This document shows, in pieces, positions 50,468 through 60,227 of a stretch of 64,000 nt of DNA (position 1 is its first letter; every line of letters starts with the position of its first letter). Origin of the DNA: Acetobacter fabarum. GTDB lineage: Bacteria; Pseudomonadota; Alphaproteobacteria; Acetobacterales; Acetobacteraceae. Below the pieces are notes generated by a model. That model made no database searches, was not told where the DNA came from, and was given only the letters and a program-made list of their open reading frames with translations. The translations under genes were made by a program, and so were the position numbers. The stretch spans positions 62,001-126,000 of the forward strand of contig NZ_WOTG01000002.1 of the NCBI RefSeq assembly GCF_011516925.1, in the 5' to 3' direction.

Positions 50468-52912
50468 ATGCCTTCCCGATTTTTTCCCACCCGCCGTTCT
50501 GTCGGTTCATCCCTGACCTATCGGCAGCGCCTTGCAACCTTGACCTGTCTGGCCAGTGTTGCCGGCTTCTGTGCCAGTGTGCAGGGGGTGGGGCAGGCTT
50601 TTGCCGCCACGACCGACCAGAGCGCCCCTGTTGCAGGCAAGGCAGGGCATGCTCCGGCCAAGGCAGCGGCCCGGCATGCCCATGCCAAGCCAGCCAACAG
50701 GTCGGTGCAGGCAGGTGGGGCAGAGGAAATTTCGGTTGCATCCAATCGCACGGCCCGTTCCGGCGGTGGTGGCATGATGCGCCAGGAAGTGGCCCCTCAC
50801 GCGGTGCAGACCGTGACCAAAGCCTACATCAATATGCGCAGCCCCACCTCCACACCGCTTGATCTGGTCAAGAACCTGCCCAGCCTGAATGTTATGACCC
50901 CCGACGCATCGGGGATGCAGGGCGGGTCCATCCAGTCACGCGGGCTGACGGACCTTGATATGGCGCTTATGGTGGATGGTGCACCGGCGGCAGCGGCCAA
51001 ATACATGACCGAAGATATTGATTCGGAAAACCTGGATGAAGTCAGCGTAACTCCCGGCAGTGCCGCGCGTGACCTGCCGGTTATGTCTGCGGCAGGCGGG
51101 GTCATGAACTCGCGCACGCATCTGCCGTCCGAAAAAATGGGCGGCATGGTCGATTTTTCCTACGGCACCAACAACCTCTCGCGCGAGTTCATTCGCTTGG
51201 AATCCGGCGAGATCGGCAGGACCGGGATCAAGAGCTTTTTCTCGTTCTCCAACACGCATGACCGGAGCTGGATGGGTGCTGGCACCAACCAGCGCAAGCA
51301 CATCGATTTTGGCGTGCGCAAGGACTGGGAAAACGGGTCCAACGCCCACCTGTTCCTGTCCTGGAACTCTGAAGACTTCGTCATCGACAACTACCCGACT
51401 GCCGAGCAGTTCTACAAATACAAGCATACGGGCGATGGCTATGGCCGCTCTGCCAGCTCCAAGGATGTTAACTACTGGCGCAACAATAATGACCACTGGA
51501 ACCAGATTTTTCTGACCGCTCCTGTGCATATTGTGCTGCCCAAAAAGCTGACATTCGACATCCAGCCCTATTTCGGCTTCGGGCAGGGGTGGGATGCATC
51601 CCCTGGTGGGGTAGCCGGTTATAACAACCCTGTGACGAATAGCGTCGTAGGTGGGAACTATGCGTCAACGGGTCAGGCCGTGCCGTCTGGTACCAACATG
51701 ACCAACTACTTTTTGGAAAATGAGGCGCGACAGGTCGGTGTGGTCGCCAAACTTGGGTATGATATTGATAAGCACAACCACCTGAGCTTTGGTTACTGGT
51801 ACGAAAACAACCAGACCATTCAGTCCTACCCAACTGCAACAACTCTGGCCAATGGGGCCGCCTCCGGCCCTACTGCATCTGCACATGTGGTTGGTTCCAC
51901 TTTTGGCCAGACCGCAGGGTATGAACTGCACTCGCTATTCATCCAGAACCAGTCGCGCTACCTGAACAACCGCCTGCTGATCAATGCCGGGTTCAAGTTC
52001 GTTATGTCCAACACCTGGAATAATGGCTGGATGGGGAATACAAACCATCCGACCGGCTCCAACTCTGGTGCGAATAGAACTGAGCCTCTGCCGCAGCTGT
52101 CCATCAGCTACCAGATTAACGAGAACAACCAGATTTACGTGAACGCGGAAGGTGATTACCGTCAGCCAAGTGCTACCGATCTGGGCTGGACATACGCGGG
52201 TACGCCAATTCCCAAAAATCAGTATTCCATCAAAGAAGAACTGGGTTATCGCTACCACAATAAATACGTTATGGTTGACATGTCTCTGTTCAACTACAAC
52301 GTCAAAAACAGGCTTGTTGACCAGTACGTGGGTATGAACAGCTTTAGCCCCATGTCCATTGGCAGCCAGACCATGCGTGGGTTTGACTTCATGGTCGCGG
52401 GCACGTCCTACCATGGCTTCAGCCCGTATGCATCGGTCGAGTATCTGCACGCTACGCAGGATAGCAACGTGTATGATCCCAACGACAACACGATGATCCA
52501 CTCCAAGGGCACGCAGGCCATTATGGCCCCGCGGGTTATGGCAAACTTTGGTCTGACCTATACATATAAAGGGTTTTTTGCGAACGGTTCCGTGCACTAC
52601 ACCGGCCCGCAGTCTGTTGCCATTGCCAACGACCAGCGTATTCCGGGGTATGTGACCAACACACTCTCGCTCGGGTATCACTTCAAGCCGTTTGGTTTCC
52701 TCCAATCGCCTACGTTCAAGCTGAACTTTACCAACCTGACCGGGTCTATCGTGCGCACGGGTGCCATGGGCGCTGTGTACCGGGGGAGCGACCTGAACTC
52801 GCATCCGGTGTGGAGCGGCAGCGGCAGCAACACGGGTGGATTGGGTTATGGCAACTCGTTCATGGTGGAACCACGCTTTACCATGGTAGGTTCCGTCTCC
52901 ACGTCCTTCTGA
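50468..52912 (+). CDS. TonB-dependent receptor of the purine/ureide block
   Basis: 814 residues from the ATG after GGGAGACTACACC. A long signal peptide ends near QAFA-AT and is followed by an Ala/His-rich linker. The plug (DLVKNLPSLNVMTPDASGMQGG, SRGLTDLDMALMVDGAP) and barrel strands are clear, with a C-terminal FTMVGSVSTSF ending in Phe. It is divergent from allC and 47 nt upstream of 8-oxoguanine deaminase. Uptake of purines or ureides is inferred from this position. Confidence 0.9.
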   Translation: MPSRFFPTRRSVGSSLTYRQRLATLTCLASVAGFCASVQGVGQAFAATTDQSAPVAGKAGHAPAKAAARHAHAKPANRSVQAGGAEEISVASNRTARSGGGGMMRQEVAPHAVQTVTKAYINMRSPTSTPLDLVKNLPSLNVMTPDASGMQGGSIQSRGLTDLDMALMVDGAPAAAAKYMTEDIDSENLDEVSVTPGSAARDLPVMSAAGGVMNSRTHLPSEKMGGMVDFSYGTNNLSREFIRLESGEIGRTGIKSFFSFSNTHDRSWMGAGTNQRKHIDFGVRKDWENGSNAHLFLSWNSEDFVIDNYPTAEQFYKYKHTGDGYGRSASSKDVNYWRNNNDHWNQIFLTAPVHIVLPKKLTFDIQPYFGFGQGWDASPGGVAGYNNPVTNSVVGGNYASTGQAVPSGTNMTNYFLENEARQVGVVAKLGYDIDKHNHLSFGYWYENNQTIQSYPTATTLANGAASGPTASAHVVGSTFGQTAGYELHSLFIQNQSRYLNNRLLINAGFKFVMSNTWNNGWMGNTNHPTGSNSGANRTEPLPQLSISYQINENNQIYVNAEGDYRQPSATDLGWTYAGTPIPKNQYSIKEELGYRYHNKYVMVDMSLFNYNVKNRLVDQYVGMNSFSPMSIGSQTMRGFDFMVAGTSYHGFSPYASVEYLHATQDSNVYDPNDNTMIHSKGTQAIMAPRVMANFGLTYTYKGFFANGSVHYTGPQSVAIANDQRIPGYVTNTLSLGYHFKPFGFLQSPTFKLNFTNLTGSIVRTGAMGAVYRGSDLNSHPVWSGSGSNTGGLGYGNSFMVEPRFTMVGSVSTSF

Positions 52913-52924
52913 TCAATTCACCAG

Positions 52925-52947
52925 CGCACCCGGTTTTGCCGGGTGCG
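52925..52947 (+). other. Intercistronic hairpin between the TonB receptor and 8-oxoguanine deaminase
   Basis: CGCACCCGG (52925-52933) pairs perfectly with CCGGGTGCG (52939-52947) around TTTTG. With no following T-run it is more likely to lower read-through or protect the upstream message than to be a full terminator. The deaminase SD (ACAGGAG) begins one base after it. Confidence 0.55.
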
Positions 52948-52959
52948 ACAGGAGTTTGC

Positions 52960-54333
52960 ATGCCACGCCGCACTTTGCTCACAAACATAACCAGACTGGT
53001 GTGTATGGATGATGCACGCACGGAGCTGGAAAACGGGTGGGTTCTGGTCGAGGGGCGGCAGATTGTGGCGCTGGGTGGGGGGCAGGTTGCGCCCCCGCCC
53101 GGCGCTGACCACGTTATAGACCTGCAAGGCCATGTGGTGCTGCCGGGTATGGTGAACACCCACCACCATATGTACCAGTCGCTCACACGGGTTATTCCGC
53201 AGGCACAGGATGCCTCCCTGTTTGGCTGGCTTAAAACGCTCTACCCGATCTGGGCCGGCCTTACGCCGGAAATGGTGCAGGTCTCCACCCGCACGGCCAT
53301 GGCGGAACTGCTGCTTTCAGGCTGCACCACAACCAGTGACCATCTTTACATCTTTCCCAACGGATGCAGGCTGGATGACCAGATAGAAGCCGCCTTTGCC
53401 ATGGGCATGCGCTTCCATGCCTGCCGTGGTGCCATGAGCGTGGGGGAGAGCAAGGGGGGCTTGCCGCCTGATGCGCTGGTGGAGCGTGAAGCCGATATTC
53501 TGCGCGACACACAACGCCTGATCGAAACCTACCATGACCCCGAACCCCTTGCCATGCTGCGGGTTGCGGGCGCGCCGTGCTCGCCTTTTTCGGTCAGCCG
53601 GGAGCTTATGCGGGACATGGCAACACTGGCCCGTGCCACAGGCACCATGCTGCACACGCATCTGGCTGAAAATGATCATGATGTCAGCTACAGCCGCGAG
53701 CGCTTTGGCCAGACCCCGGCAGAATACGCTGAAGTACTGGGCTGGGTCGGGGCCGATGTCTGGCACGCGCACTGTGTAAAGCTGGACGCGGACGGCATGG
53801 CCCGTTTTGGCCGCACGCAAACAGGTGTGGCGCATTGCCCGTGCTCCAACATGCGGCTGGCATCGGGAATAGCCCCGGTGCGGCAGATGCAGGCAGCGGG
53901 TGTGCGTGTGGCGCTGGGGGTGGATGGCTCCGCCTCCAACGATGGTGCCAGCCTGCTGGGTGAGGCACGGCAGGCCATGCTGCTCTCCCGCCTGCTCCCC
54001 GAAACCCCGCAAACACCGGGGATGATGAGCGCGCGGGATGCACTGGCCCTTGCCACGCGGGGTGGTGCGGCCGTGCTGGGGCGGGATGATATTGGCCAGA
54101 TTGCCGTGGGCATGGCGGCGGATATTGTTGCGTTTGATGTGCGCGGTCTGGCCCATGCCGGTGCCCAGACCGACCCGGTAGCTGCCCTTGTGTTCTGCTC
54201 CCCCACGCAGGTTTCCATGAGCATGGTTAACGGGAATGTTCTGATACAGGACGGATACTTTGCCCGTCTGGACCTGCATGGGCTGGTGGCGCGGCACAAT
54301 CAGCTTGCTGCGCAGTTGTGCGCTGGGGCGTAG
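52960..54333 (+). CDS. 8-Oxoguanine deaminase (amidohydrolase family)
   Basis: 457 residues from the ATG with ACAGGAG upstream. Amidohydrolase metal site: NTHHHMYQ, then GCTTTSDHLYIFPNG, HTHLAENDHDVSY, WHAHCVKLD and ALGVDGSASNDGASL. These blocks match the 8-oxoguanine deaminase/hydroxydechloroatrazine group, which deaminates 8-oxoguanine to urate. It would channel oxidised guanine into the urate pathway encoded elsewhere in the window. A triazine hydrolase activity is the alternative for this family. Confidence 0.85.
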   Translation: MPRRTLLTNITRLVCMDDARTELENGWVLVEGRQIVALGGGQVAPPPGADHVIDLQGHVVLPGMVNTHHHMYQSLTRVIPQAQDASLFGWLKTLYPIWAGLTPEMVQVSTRTAMAELLLSGCTTTSDHLYIFPNGCRLDDQIEAAFAMGMRFHACRGAMSVGESKGGLPPDALVEREADILRDTQRLIETYHDPEPLAMLRVAGAPCSPFSVSRELMRDMATLARATGTMLHTHLAENDHDVSYSRERFGQTPAEYAEVLGWVGADVWHAHCVKLDADGMARFGRTQTGVAHCPCSNMRLASGIAPVRQMQAAGVRVALGVDGSASNDGASLLGEARQAMLLSRLLPETPQTPGMMSARDALALATRGGAAVLGRDDIGQIAVGMAADIVAFDVRGLAHAGAQTDPVAALVFCSPTQVSMSMVNGNVLIQDGYFARLDLHGLVARHNQLAAQLCAGA

Positions 54334-54477
54334 AGCTGCCCATACAGGTGTTTTACCAGTCAGCCCCATCCGGCGAAGCAGGCGCTACCTCCGGCGCAGC
54401 TGCCTGAGCCGTGCTGGCTGCGTGTCAGTTCTGCGTCGCCAGCTGTTCTATTCCTGCCTGTTTTTCCCAGCCTGCAG

Positions 54478-54502
54478 AAGCCTCCCGTTGGGAGGGAGGC
54501 TT
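54478..54502. terminator. Hairpin between convergent genes
   Basis: AAGCCTCCC (54478-54486) and GGGAGGCTT (54494-54502) form a 9-bp stem with a 7-nt loop, followed by one further T on the plus strand. It lies between the 8-oxoguanine deaminase and dctA stops. The short T-run makes it a weak terminator candidate. Confidence 0.5.
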
Positions 54503-54515
54503 TGTGGTCGTGGGG

Positions 54516-55811
54516 TCAGGCGGAAGGGATCTCCTTCCGGGAGGCATGCAGGGTTTTATTGAGCTGCTCTGTATCCAGTGCGTTTTCCCACCGGGCCACG
54601 ACAATGGTCGCTACGGCGTTGCCCACAAGGTTGGTGAGCGAGCGGCACTCGGACATAAACCGGTCAATCCCCAGTATGAGCGCCATACCCCCCACCGGCA
54701 CACTTGGTACAACGGACAGGGTGGCCGCCAGTGTAATAAAGCCTGCCCCTGTAACCCCCGCAGCCCCTTTGGAGCTAACCATAGCCACAAGCAGCAGGGC
54801 AAGCTGTTCACCAAAACCCAGATGCACGTCGGTTGCCTGCGCAATAAACAGAGCTGCAAGGGTCATGTAGATATTGGTGCCATCAAGGTTGAAGGAATAG
54901 CCCATAGGCACCACCAGCCCCACAATGCCCGGCTTGCACCCGGCCTGCTCAAGCTTGCTGATAAGCCCGGGCAAGGCTGATTCGGACGAGCTGGTGCCCA
55001 GTACAATCAGCAGTTCTTCCTTGAGGAACATCAGAAGCCGCAGAATGCTGAACCCCGCCAGCCGGGCAACAATACCCAGAATAACCAGCACAAACACGCC
55101 TGCGGTAAAGTAAAAGGTCAGCACCAGCCCCAGCAGATGCACAATGGAGCCAAGGCCAAACTTGCCCACGGTAAATGCCATGGCCCCAAATGCACCAACT
55201 GGCGCCAGATACATAACCAGCCGGACCACGCCAAACACCATTTCCGTCAGGCTGCGGAACAGGTTCAGAACCGTCTCCCCCGCCTGACCCATCTGCGCCA
55301 TGCTGATGCCAAACAGAATGGCGACCAGAAGCACCTGCAGGATCTCGCCCGAGGTAAAAGCCCCCGCCGTGGTGGAGGGAATGATCTGGAGCAGGAAGTC
55401 GGTAAAGGAATGGCCGTGTGCTGCCTGCACAAACTGCTCAACGGAGGCGCTATCCAGGCTTTGCGGGTGGATGTGCATGCCAGCGCCGGGGCGCACGATA
55501 TTGGCCACCACCATGCCCACAGCCAGTGCCAGCGTGGAAAAACATAGGAAATACAGCATGGCCTTACCCGCCACGCGGCCGGTCTGTTTAAGGTCCGCCA
55601 TGCCTGCAATGCCGGTGCTGACCGTCAGGAAGATAACCGGCGCAATGACCATTTTGATCAGTTTTACAAACCCGTCTCCCAACGGTTTGAGCAACGTTGC
55701 AACGGAGGGGAACAGAGCGCCGACAAGAATACCTGCCGCCACGGCTGCGAGAACCTGAAGATAAAGGAACCGCTGGTGTGAGCTGGATAGGGGAGCAGTA
55801 GAGGGAAGCAC
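54516..55811 (-). CDS. dctA: C4-dicarboxylate:cation symporter DctA
   Basis: 431 residues from a GTG. Glutamate-transporter fold: helices [18 protein letters not shown] and [18 protein letters not shown], the re-entrant [14 protein letters not shown] hairpin loop, then [18 protein letters not shown] and [19 protein letters not shown]. It imports succinate, malate and fumarate with Na+ or protons. It stands alone on the minus strand between the purine block and the LOG gene. Confidence 0.93.
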   Translation of the reverse strand: MLPSTAPLSSSHQRFLYLQVLAAVAAGILVGALFPSVATLLKPLGDGFVKLIKMVIAPVIFLTVSTGIAGMADLKQTGRVAGKAMLYFLCFSTLALAVGMVVANIVRPGAGMHIHPQSLDSASVEQFVQAAHGHSFTDFLLQIIPSTTAGAFTSGEILQVLLVAILFGISMAQMGQAGETVLNLFRSLTEMVFGVVRLVMYLAPVGAFGAMAFTVGKFGLGSIVHLLGLVLTFYFTAGVFVLVILGIVARLAGFSILRLLMFLKEELLIVLGTSSSESALPGLISKLEQAGCKPGIVGLVVPMGYSFNLDGTNIYMTLAALFIAQATDVHLGFGEQLALLLVAMVSSKGAAGVTGAGFITLAATLSVVPSVPVGGMALILGIDRFMSECRSLTNLVGNAVATIVVARWENALDTEQLNKTLHASRKEIPSA

Positions 55812-56067
55812 GCTGGTTATCTTTCTGTTTTTATTGTTTTTGTTTTGGCGTCCGCAATGGGCGTTGGCGAAAAGTTATGCTGTTATATCAAGCCTCTCGG
55901 TGTAAGCAGGGGGTAGGCTACTCCCACTTGTTGCAGTTTGGAAAGGGTTGTCCCCTTATCTGGGGCATGAAAAAAACAACACTGTTGTGTGTTTGCCCCC
56001 GCACCTGTGCATGCGCGGGCGGAATGGGCGCATCATGTACCGGGGTTTACGGGGAGAATAAGCGGTC

Positions 56068-56649
56068 GTGCGACGGATTTGTGTGTTTTGTGGTTCCAGT
56101 GTCGGGCGTGGGCCTGCCTACCTGCATGCGGCAGAACAGCTTGGCCTGCTTATGGCCCGGCGCGGCATAGGGCTGGTGTATGGGGGGGCTTCGGTCGGGC
56201 TTATGGGGGCTGTGGCCAATGCCGTACTGGCCGGTGGCGGGCAGGTTACGGGCGTTATTCCGCAGGCACTGGTTGCGCGGGAGGTGGCGCATAACGGGCT
56301 GGAGGACCTGCGGATTGTAGGGTCCATGCACGAGCGTAAAGCCCTTATGGCGGATATGTCCGACGCCTTTATTGCCCTGCCCGGCGGCATTGGCACTCTG
56401 GAGGAACTGTTTGAGGTCTGGACATGGACCCAGCTTGGCAACCACGCCAAACCCTGCGGTGTGTTGAATGTAAACGGGTTTTACAGCACGCTTGGCACGT
56501 TTCTGGACCACGTGGTGGCGGAGGGTTTTCTTAAACCCGCGCACAGAGCCATTTTGCAGGTTGGCCAGACACCCGAAGACCTGCTGGACAGGCTGGCCCA
56601 ATGGCACCCCCCGCAGGAAACAAAATGGATTGCGCAGGATGAACGCTGA
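56068..56649 (+). CDS. LOG-family protein (cytokinin riboside phosphoribohydrolase-like)
   Basis: 193 residues from a GTG with GGGGAGAA upstream. It starts [19 protein letters not shown] and carries the LOG signatures MHERKALM and [12 protein letters not shown] enzymes hydrolyse nucleoside 5'-monophosphates (AMP, cytokinin ribotides) to free base and ribose 5-phosphate. In bacteria it usually works in nucleotide turnover; a release of adenine feeding purine metabolism is conceivable. Confidence 0.92.
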   Translation: MRRICVFCGSSVGRGPAYLHAAEQLGLLMARRGIGLVYGGASVGLMGAVANAVLAGGGQVTGVIPQALVAREVAHNGLEDLRIVGSMHERKALMADMSDAFIALPGGIGTLEELFEVWTWTQLGNHAKPCGVLNVNGFYSTLGTFLDHVVAEGFLKPAHRAILQVGQTPEDLLDRLAQWHPPQETKWIAQDER

Positions 56650-56793
56650 ATTTGTTTCAATACTGCACCAATGGGGGTGATATTTAGATTATAGAGTTGA
56701 TGTAAAAGGGATTTTTGTTTCACAATTTCTTAACGCAACCTGAATAAAAAGAGTTTTATCTTGCGCTCATCTTTTTCTGCGCAGGGTGCTTTT

Positions 56794-58407
56794 ATGTCAG
56801 ATACAATGCTGAGTTCTCCGGTTGGAGGACGTCCGAATATGCGTAAAGGGGAGCATCAGGCTTTCCGCATGTTCTTTTTGGGAGTGATTGCAGCAGCTCT
56901 GGCGTTTGTTGGTTACAGCGTGCTGGCTGACCTGCACGCTGTTGGTACCAGTGGCATAGCAACCGGGGCCTTCGCCCTGCTGGCTCTGGCGTTGCTTATT
57001 GCTCTGGGCTTTGAATTCGTGAACGGATTTCACGATACGGCCAATGCGGTCGCAACGGTTATTTACACCAACAGCCTGCCGCCACTGGTTGCGGTAGTCT
57101 GGTCTGGTATGTGGAACCTGCTTGGGGTTCTGACCTCCTCGGGGGCGGTGGCATATAGTGTTGTAACGCTGCTGCCGGTGGAACTGATCCTCCAGGTTGG
57201 CAGTGGTGCTGGCCATGCCATGATCTTTGCCCTGCTGCTGTCCGCCATTGTGTGGAACCTGGCAACATGGGCGCTGGGTATTCCCAACAGCTCGTCCCAC
57301 GCTCTGGTTGGCTCCATTCTGGGTGTGGGCCTTGCAAACCAGCTTATGTCGCCTTCTGGCAGCGCGCTGTATGGCGTGGACTGGATGCAGGTTAAAAAGG
57401 TGTTCTCCGCCCTGCTGTTCAGCCCCCTGTGTGGCTTTATTCTTGCCGCGGGCCTGTTCATGGTGCTGCGCGTTGTGGTGCGCAATGCCGCCCTTTACCG
57501 TGCGCCTGAAGGCGATGCCCCGCCCCCTCTGTGGATCCGTGGTCTATTGATTGGCACCTGCACGGGTGTTTCCTTCTTCCACGGCAGCAACGACGGGCAG
57601 AAGGGCATGGGCCTGATCATGCTGATCCTGATTGGTGCTGCGCCTACCGCCTACGCCCTGAACCGCGCCATGCCCGACAGCATGATGCCCGGCTTTGTGG
57701 AAACCGCACAGCAGGCCTCCCACGTGTTTGACGTGCACGCCCAGCCCATGCTCAAGCAGCCTACGGCGGAAGAAGCCCGCGCCCAGGTAACAGACGCGCT
57801 GCGCATCAAATCCGTAGCCCGCCCCGAAGTGTATGCCGCACTCTCCGTCCTGTCGGCTGATATTGCACAGGCCGTAAGTGGGTACCACTCCTTGCACGAA
57901 ATTCCGGCAGCAACCGTGCCCAACGTGCGTACCGACATGTATCTGGTGGCGGAAGCCATTCACAACATGGGCAAGGCAGCAACCTTTAGCGCAGAAGAAG
58001 ACAGCGAACTCGCCAAGTTCATGAAGCAGCTTAACGCAGGCACACGCTTTATTCCTGTGTGGGTTAAAATTGCGGTGGCTCTTGCTCTGGGCCTTGGCAC
58101 CATGGTCGGCTGGAAGCGCATTGTTGTGACCGTGGGTGAAAAAATTGGCAAAAGCCACCTGACCTACGCTCAGGGTGCTTCCGCCGAGTTCGTAGCTATG
58201 GGCACCATTGGTCTGGCCGAAGGGTATGGCCTGCCGGTTTCCACCACGCATATCCTCTCCAGCGGTGTGGCTGGCACAATGGCTGCCGGTGGTGGTGGCT
58301 TGCAGTGGGGCACCCTGCGCGCCATGGGCATGGCATGGATTACCACCCTGCCTGCCGCCATGCTGATCAGTGGCGTGCTGTATGTGGTGTTCCGCCACAT
58401 TTTCTAA
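56794..58407 (+). CDS. pit: Inorganic phosphate transporter, Pit family
   Basis: 537 residues from the ATG at MSDTMLSS. Two PHO-4 signatures are present: GFEFVNGFHDTANAVATV and FFHGSNDGQKGMGLI, with about ten membrane helices and a soluble central loop (about residues 300-420). It imports phosphate with H+ or as a metal-phosphate complex. It is directly followed by a PPK2 gene, a common pairing of phosphate uptake with polyphosphate use. Confidence 0.93.
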   Translation: MSDTMLSSPVGGRPNMRKGEHQAFRMFFLGVIAAALAFVGYSVLADLHAVGTSGIATGAFALLALALLIALGFEFVNGFHDTANAVATVIYTNSLPPLVAVVWSGMWNLLGVLTSSGAVAYSVVTLLPVELILQVGSGAGHAMIFALLLSAIVWNLATWALGIPNSSSHALVGSILGVGLANQLMSPSGSALYGVDWMQVKKVFSALLFSPLCGFILAAGLFMVLRVVVRNAALYRAPEGDAPPPLWIRGLLIGTCTGVSFFHGSNDGQKGMGLIMLILIGAAPTAYALNRAMPDSMMPGFVETAQQASHVFDVHAQPMLKQPTAEEARAQVTDALRIKSVARPEVYAALSVLSADIAQAVSGYHSLHEIPAATVPNVRTDMYLVAEAIHNMGKAATFSAEEDSELAKFMKQLNAGTRFIPVWVKIAVALALGLGTMVGWKRIVVTVGEKIGKSHLTYAQGASAEFVAMGTIGLAEGYGLPVSTTHILSSGVAGTMAAGGGGLQWGTLRAMGMAWITTLPAAMLISGVLYVVFRHIF

Positions 58408-58418
58408 AAAACCTCCGC

Positions 58419-58445
58419 TCTGGCGTGGTCATGCACCACGCCAGA
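58419..58445. other. Hairpin between the pit and ppk2 genes
   Basis: TCTGGCGTGGT (58419-58429) pairs with ACCACGCCAGA (58435-58445) around CATGC, an 11-bp perfect stem. It lacks a T-run, so partial termination or transcript processing between the two genes is more likely than complete termination. Confidence 0.5.
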
Positions 58446-58477
58446 CACTGTTTCTGCCAAACAGCAAAGGCAAGATC

Positions 58478-59395
58478 ATGTCTGATGCCAATGTGAACAG
58501 CCTTTCTGCCGCCGAGCGTGAACGCGAGCGTATCCGGCAGGAGATCATTGACGATCTGGATGAAGAGATCGAACTCGAATTGCAGGAAGAGGGGCTGGGG
58601 GGGGAGGCCTCCGTGTCTGACCGCAGCTTCCGCCATACCTATTTTAGCGAGCTGGTCCGCCTGCAGGGCGAACTGGTGCGTTTGCAGGACTGGGTGAAGG
58701 AAACAGGCCACCGTCTGGTGGTGCTGTTTGAAGGGCGCGATGCCGCAGGCAAGGGGGGGGCGATCAAGCGCATTACCCAGCGGCTCAACCCGCGCATCTG
58801 CCGTGTGGCCGCGCTGCCCGCCCCCACAGACCGCGAAAAAACACAGTGGTACTTCCAGCGTTACGTAGCTCAGCTTCCCGCCGCGGGTGAGATCGTTCTG
58901 TTTGACCGTAGCTGGTACAACCGCGCTGGTGTGGAACGGGTCATGGGGTTCTGCTCGGATGAGGAATACGAGGAGTTCTTCCGCTCCGTGCCAGAGTTTG
59001 AGCGCATGCTGGTGCGCAGTGGCATCCAGCTTGTCAAATACTGGTTCTCCATCACGGATGATGAGCAGGAAGCCCGCTTCCGTGCCAGAATAGAAGACCC
59101 GCTTAAGCAGTGGAAGCTCAGCCCGATGGATCTGGAGAGCCGCCGCCGGTGGGAATCCTATACCAAAGCCAAGGAAACCATGCTCGAGCGCTCCAGCATT
59201 GCCGAGGCCCCATGGTGGGTTGTGCAGGCGGTGGATAAAAAGCGCGCACGGCTGAACTGCATCAACCATCTTCTGGCACAGGTGCCTTACCAGCCTGTGT
59301 CACATCCCGAGGTGGATCTGCCCCCGCGTGTGCATCATGCGGACTATGAACGCCTGCCTACGCCTGAAAACATGATTGTTCCAGAAATCTACTAG
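58478..59395 (+). CDS. ppk2: Polyphosphate kinase 2
   Basis: 305 residues from the ATG at MSDANVNS. An acidic N-terminal helix (DDLDEEIELELQEEG) precedes the kinase domain: Walker A FEGRDAAGKGGAIKR (K92), then FDRSWYNRAG as Walker B, and the lid region RFRARIEDPLKQWKLSPMD. PPK2 transfers phosphate between polyphosphate and nucleotides, usually GDP/ADP to GTP/ATP. It follows the phosphate transporter by 70 nt, suggesting co-regulation. Confidence 0.94.
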   Translation: MSDANVNSLSAAERERERIRQEIIDDLDEEIELELQEEGLGGEASVSDRSFRHTYFSELVRLQGELVRLQDWVKETGHRLVVLFEGRDAAGKGGAIKRITQRLNPRICRVAALPAPTDREKTQWYFQRYVAQLPAAGEIVLFDRSWYNRAGVERVMGFCSDEEYEEFFRSVPEFERMLVRSGIQLVKYWFSITDDEQEARFRARIEDPLKQWKLSPMDLESRRRWESYTKAKETMLERSSIAEAPWWVVQAVDKKRARLNCINHLLAQVPYQPVSHPEVDLPPRVHHADYERLPTPENMIVPEIY

Positions 59396-59401
59396 GTGTG
59401 T

Positions 59402-60169
59402 TCAAAAACCCTCCCCGCCCTGCGGGGAGGACCTGAAGCAGTTGTCCACGGCTTCAATCAGGGCCCGCCCGCTGGCCTCGTCCCGTTTGGGGGCGGCAAA
59501 ATGCGGTCCAAGCTTTATACCGTAGCGCATGGGCAGGGGAGGGCGTTTTAAAAACGGCCAGCCCTGTGACAGATAGGGTGATGGTGTTTCTATCAGCACC
59601 ACCTGCACGTCCGAGCGTGTGCGCTGGGCAATGGCGGCAAAGCCGGGCTGCACCGGGCCGGGTTCGGCTCCTGCGCGGGAGCGTGTTCCTTCGGGGAACA
59701 GCAGAAGCTGGCAGTCCTCATGCAATGCCTGGGATGCCGGGCCAATAATCCTGAGCAGCGTATCGTGTCGCACATAGCCTGCGGTGCGCAGGGTGCTGCC
59801 CAGCACGCCTCGCTCCCATATGGAGGCTTTGGTCACGCACACCATATGCGGCAGGGCTGCGGCCAGCAGCAGGCAGTCCAGCCGGGAGGGGTGGTTGGCA
59901 ACCAGCACAAGGTTCCGGCGCTGGGCAATGGCTGCCAGTTCCGCCATGTCACAGTCCAGAATACCGGCGGCATGTAGGTAGCGTACGGCCACCTTGGCCA
60001 TGGTGCACAGCCAGCGCCGGGCCACACGCCTGCGGCGTGCGCCCTCGGGCATGGTATGGCGCAGCACAAATGCCCCTGCATCCAGCACCACAAAAACCCC
60101 TCCCGTTACCAGCAGGGAGGTATAAAAGCGCGCCGAGGCACTTATGGCGGAGGGGGGGGATAGCGGCAT
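59402..60169 (-). CDS. 1-Acyl-sn-glycerol-3-phosphate acyltransferase-like (PlsC family)
   Basis: 255 residues. The acyltransferase HX4D motif is at 92-98 (NHPSRLD) and the second block FPEGTRS at 158-164. An N-terminal hydrophobic helix (about 17-36) anchors it. It acylates a lysophospholipid such as lysophosphatidate; a related lipid acceptor is possible. Its last codons (SPQGGEGF) are encoded within the terminator stem and the stop lies in the T-run. Confidence 0.87.
   Translation of the reverse strand: MPLSPPSAISASARFYTSLLVTGGVFVVLDAGAFVLRHTMPEGARRRRVARRWLCTMAKVAVRYLHAAGILDCDMAELAAIAQRRNLVLVANHPSRLDCLLLAAALPHMVCVTKASIWERGVLGSTLRTAGYVRHDTLLRIIGPASQALHEDCQLLLFPEGTRSRAGAEPGPVQPGFAAIAQRTRSDVQVVLIETPSPYLSQGWPFLKRPPLPMRYGIKLGPHFAAPKRDEASGRALIEAVDNCFRSSPQGGEGF
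59404..59430 (-). terminator. Terminator embedded in the acyltransferase 3' end
   Basis: Read on the minus strand, CCTCCCCGC and GCGGGGAGG form a 9-bp stem around AGG, followed by GTTTTTG. The stem lies inside the coding sequence and the T-run includes the stop codon, so the hairpin terminates the acyltransferase transcript right at its last codon. Confidence 0.8.
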
Positions 60170-60227
60170 GGGGCTACGGAACAGACCTGCAGGAACACAT
60201 AACAGAAGTTAAGGCGGGGGAGCCTGA

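Noticed and set aside
55877-56170. 97-codon frame ahead of the LOG gene
   Set aside because: Cys-rich, poor ribosome site, and overlaps the LOG start in another frame; treated as a 256-nt intergenic region.
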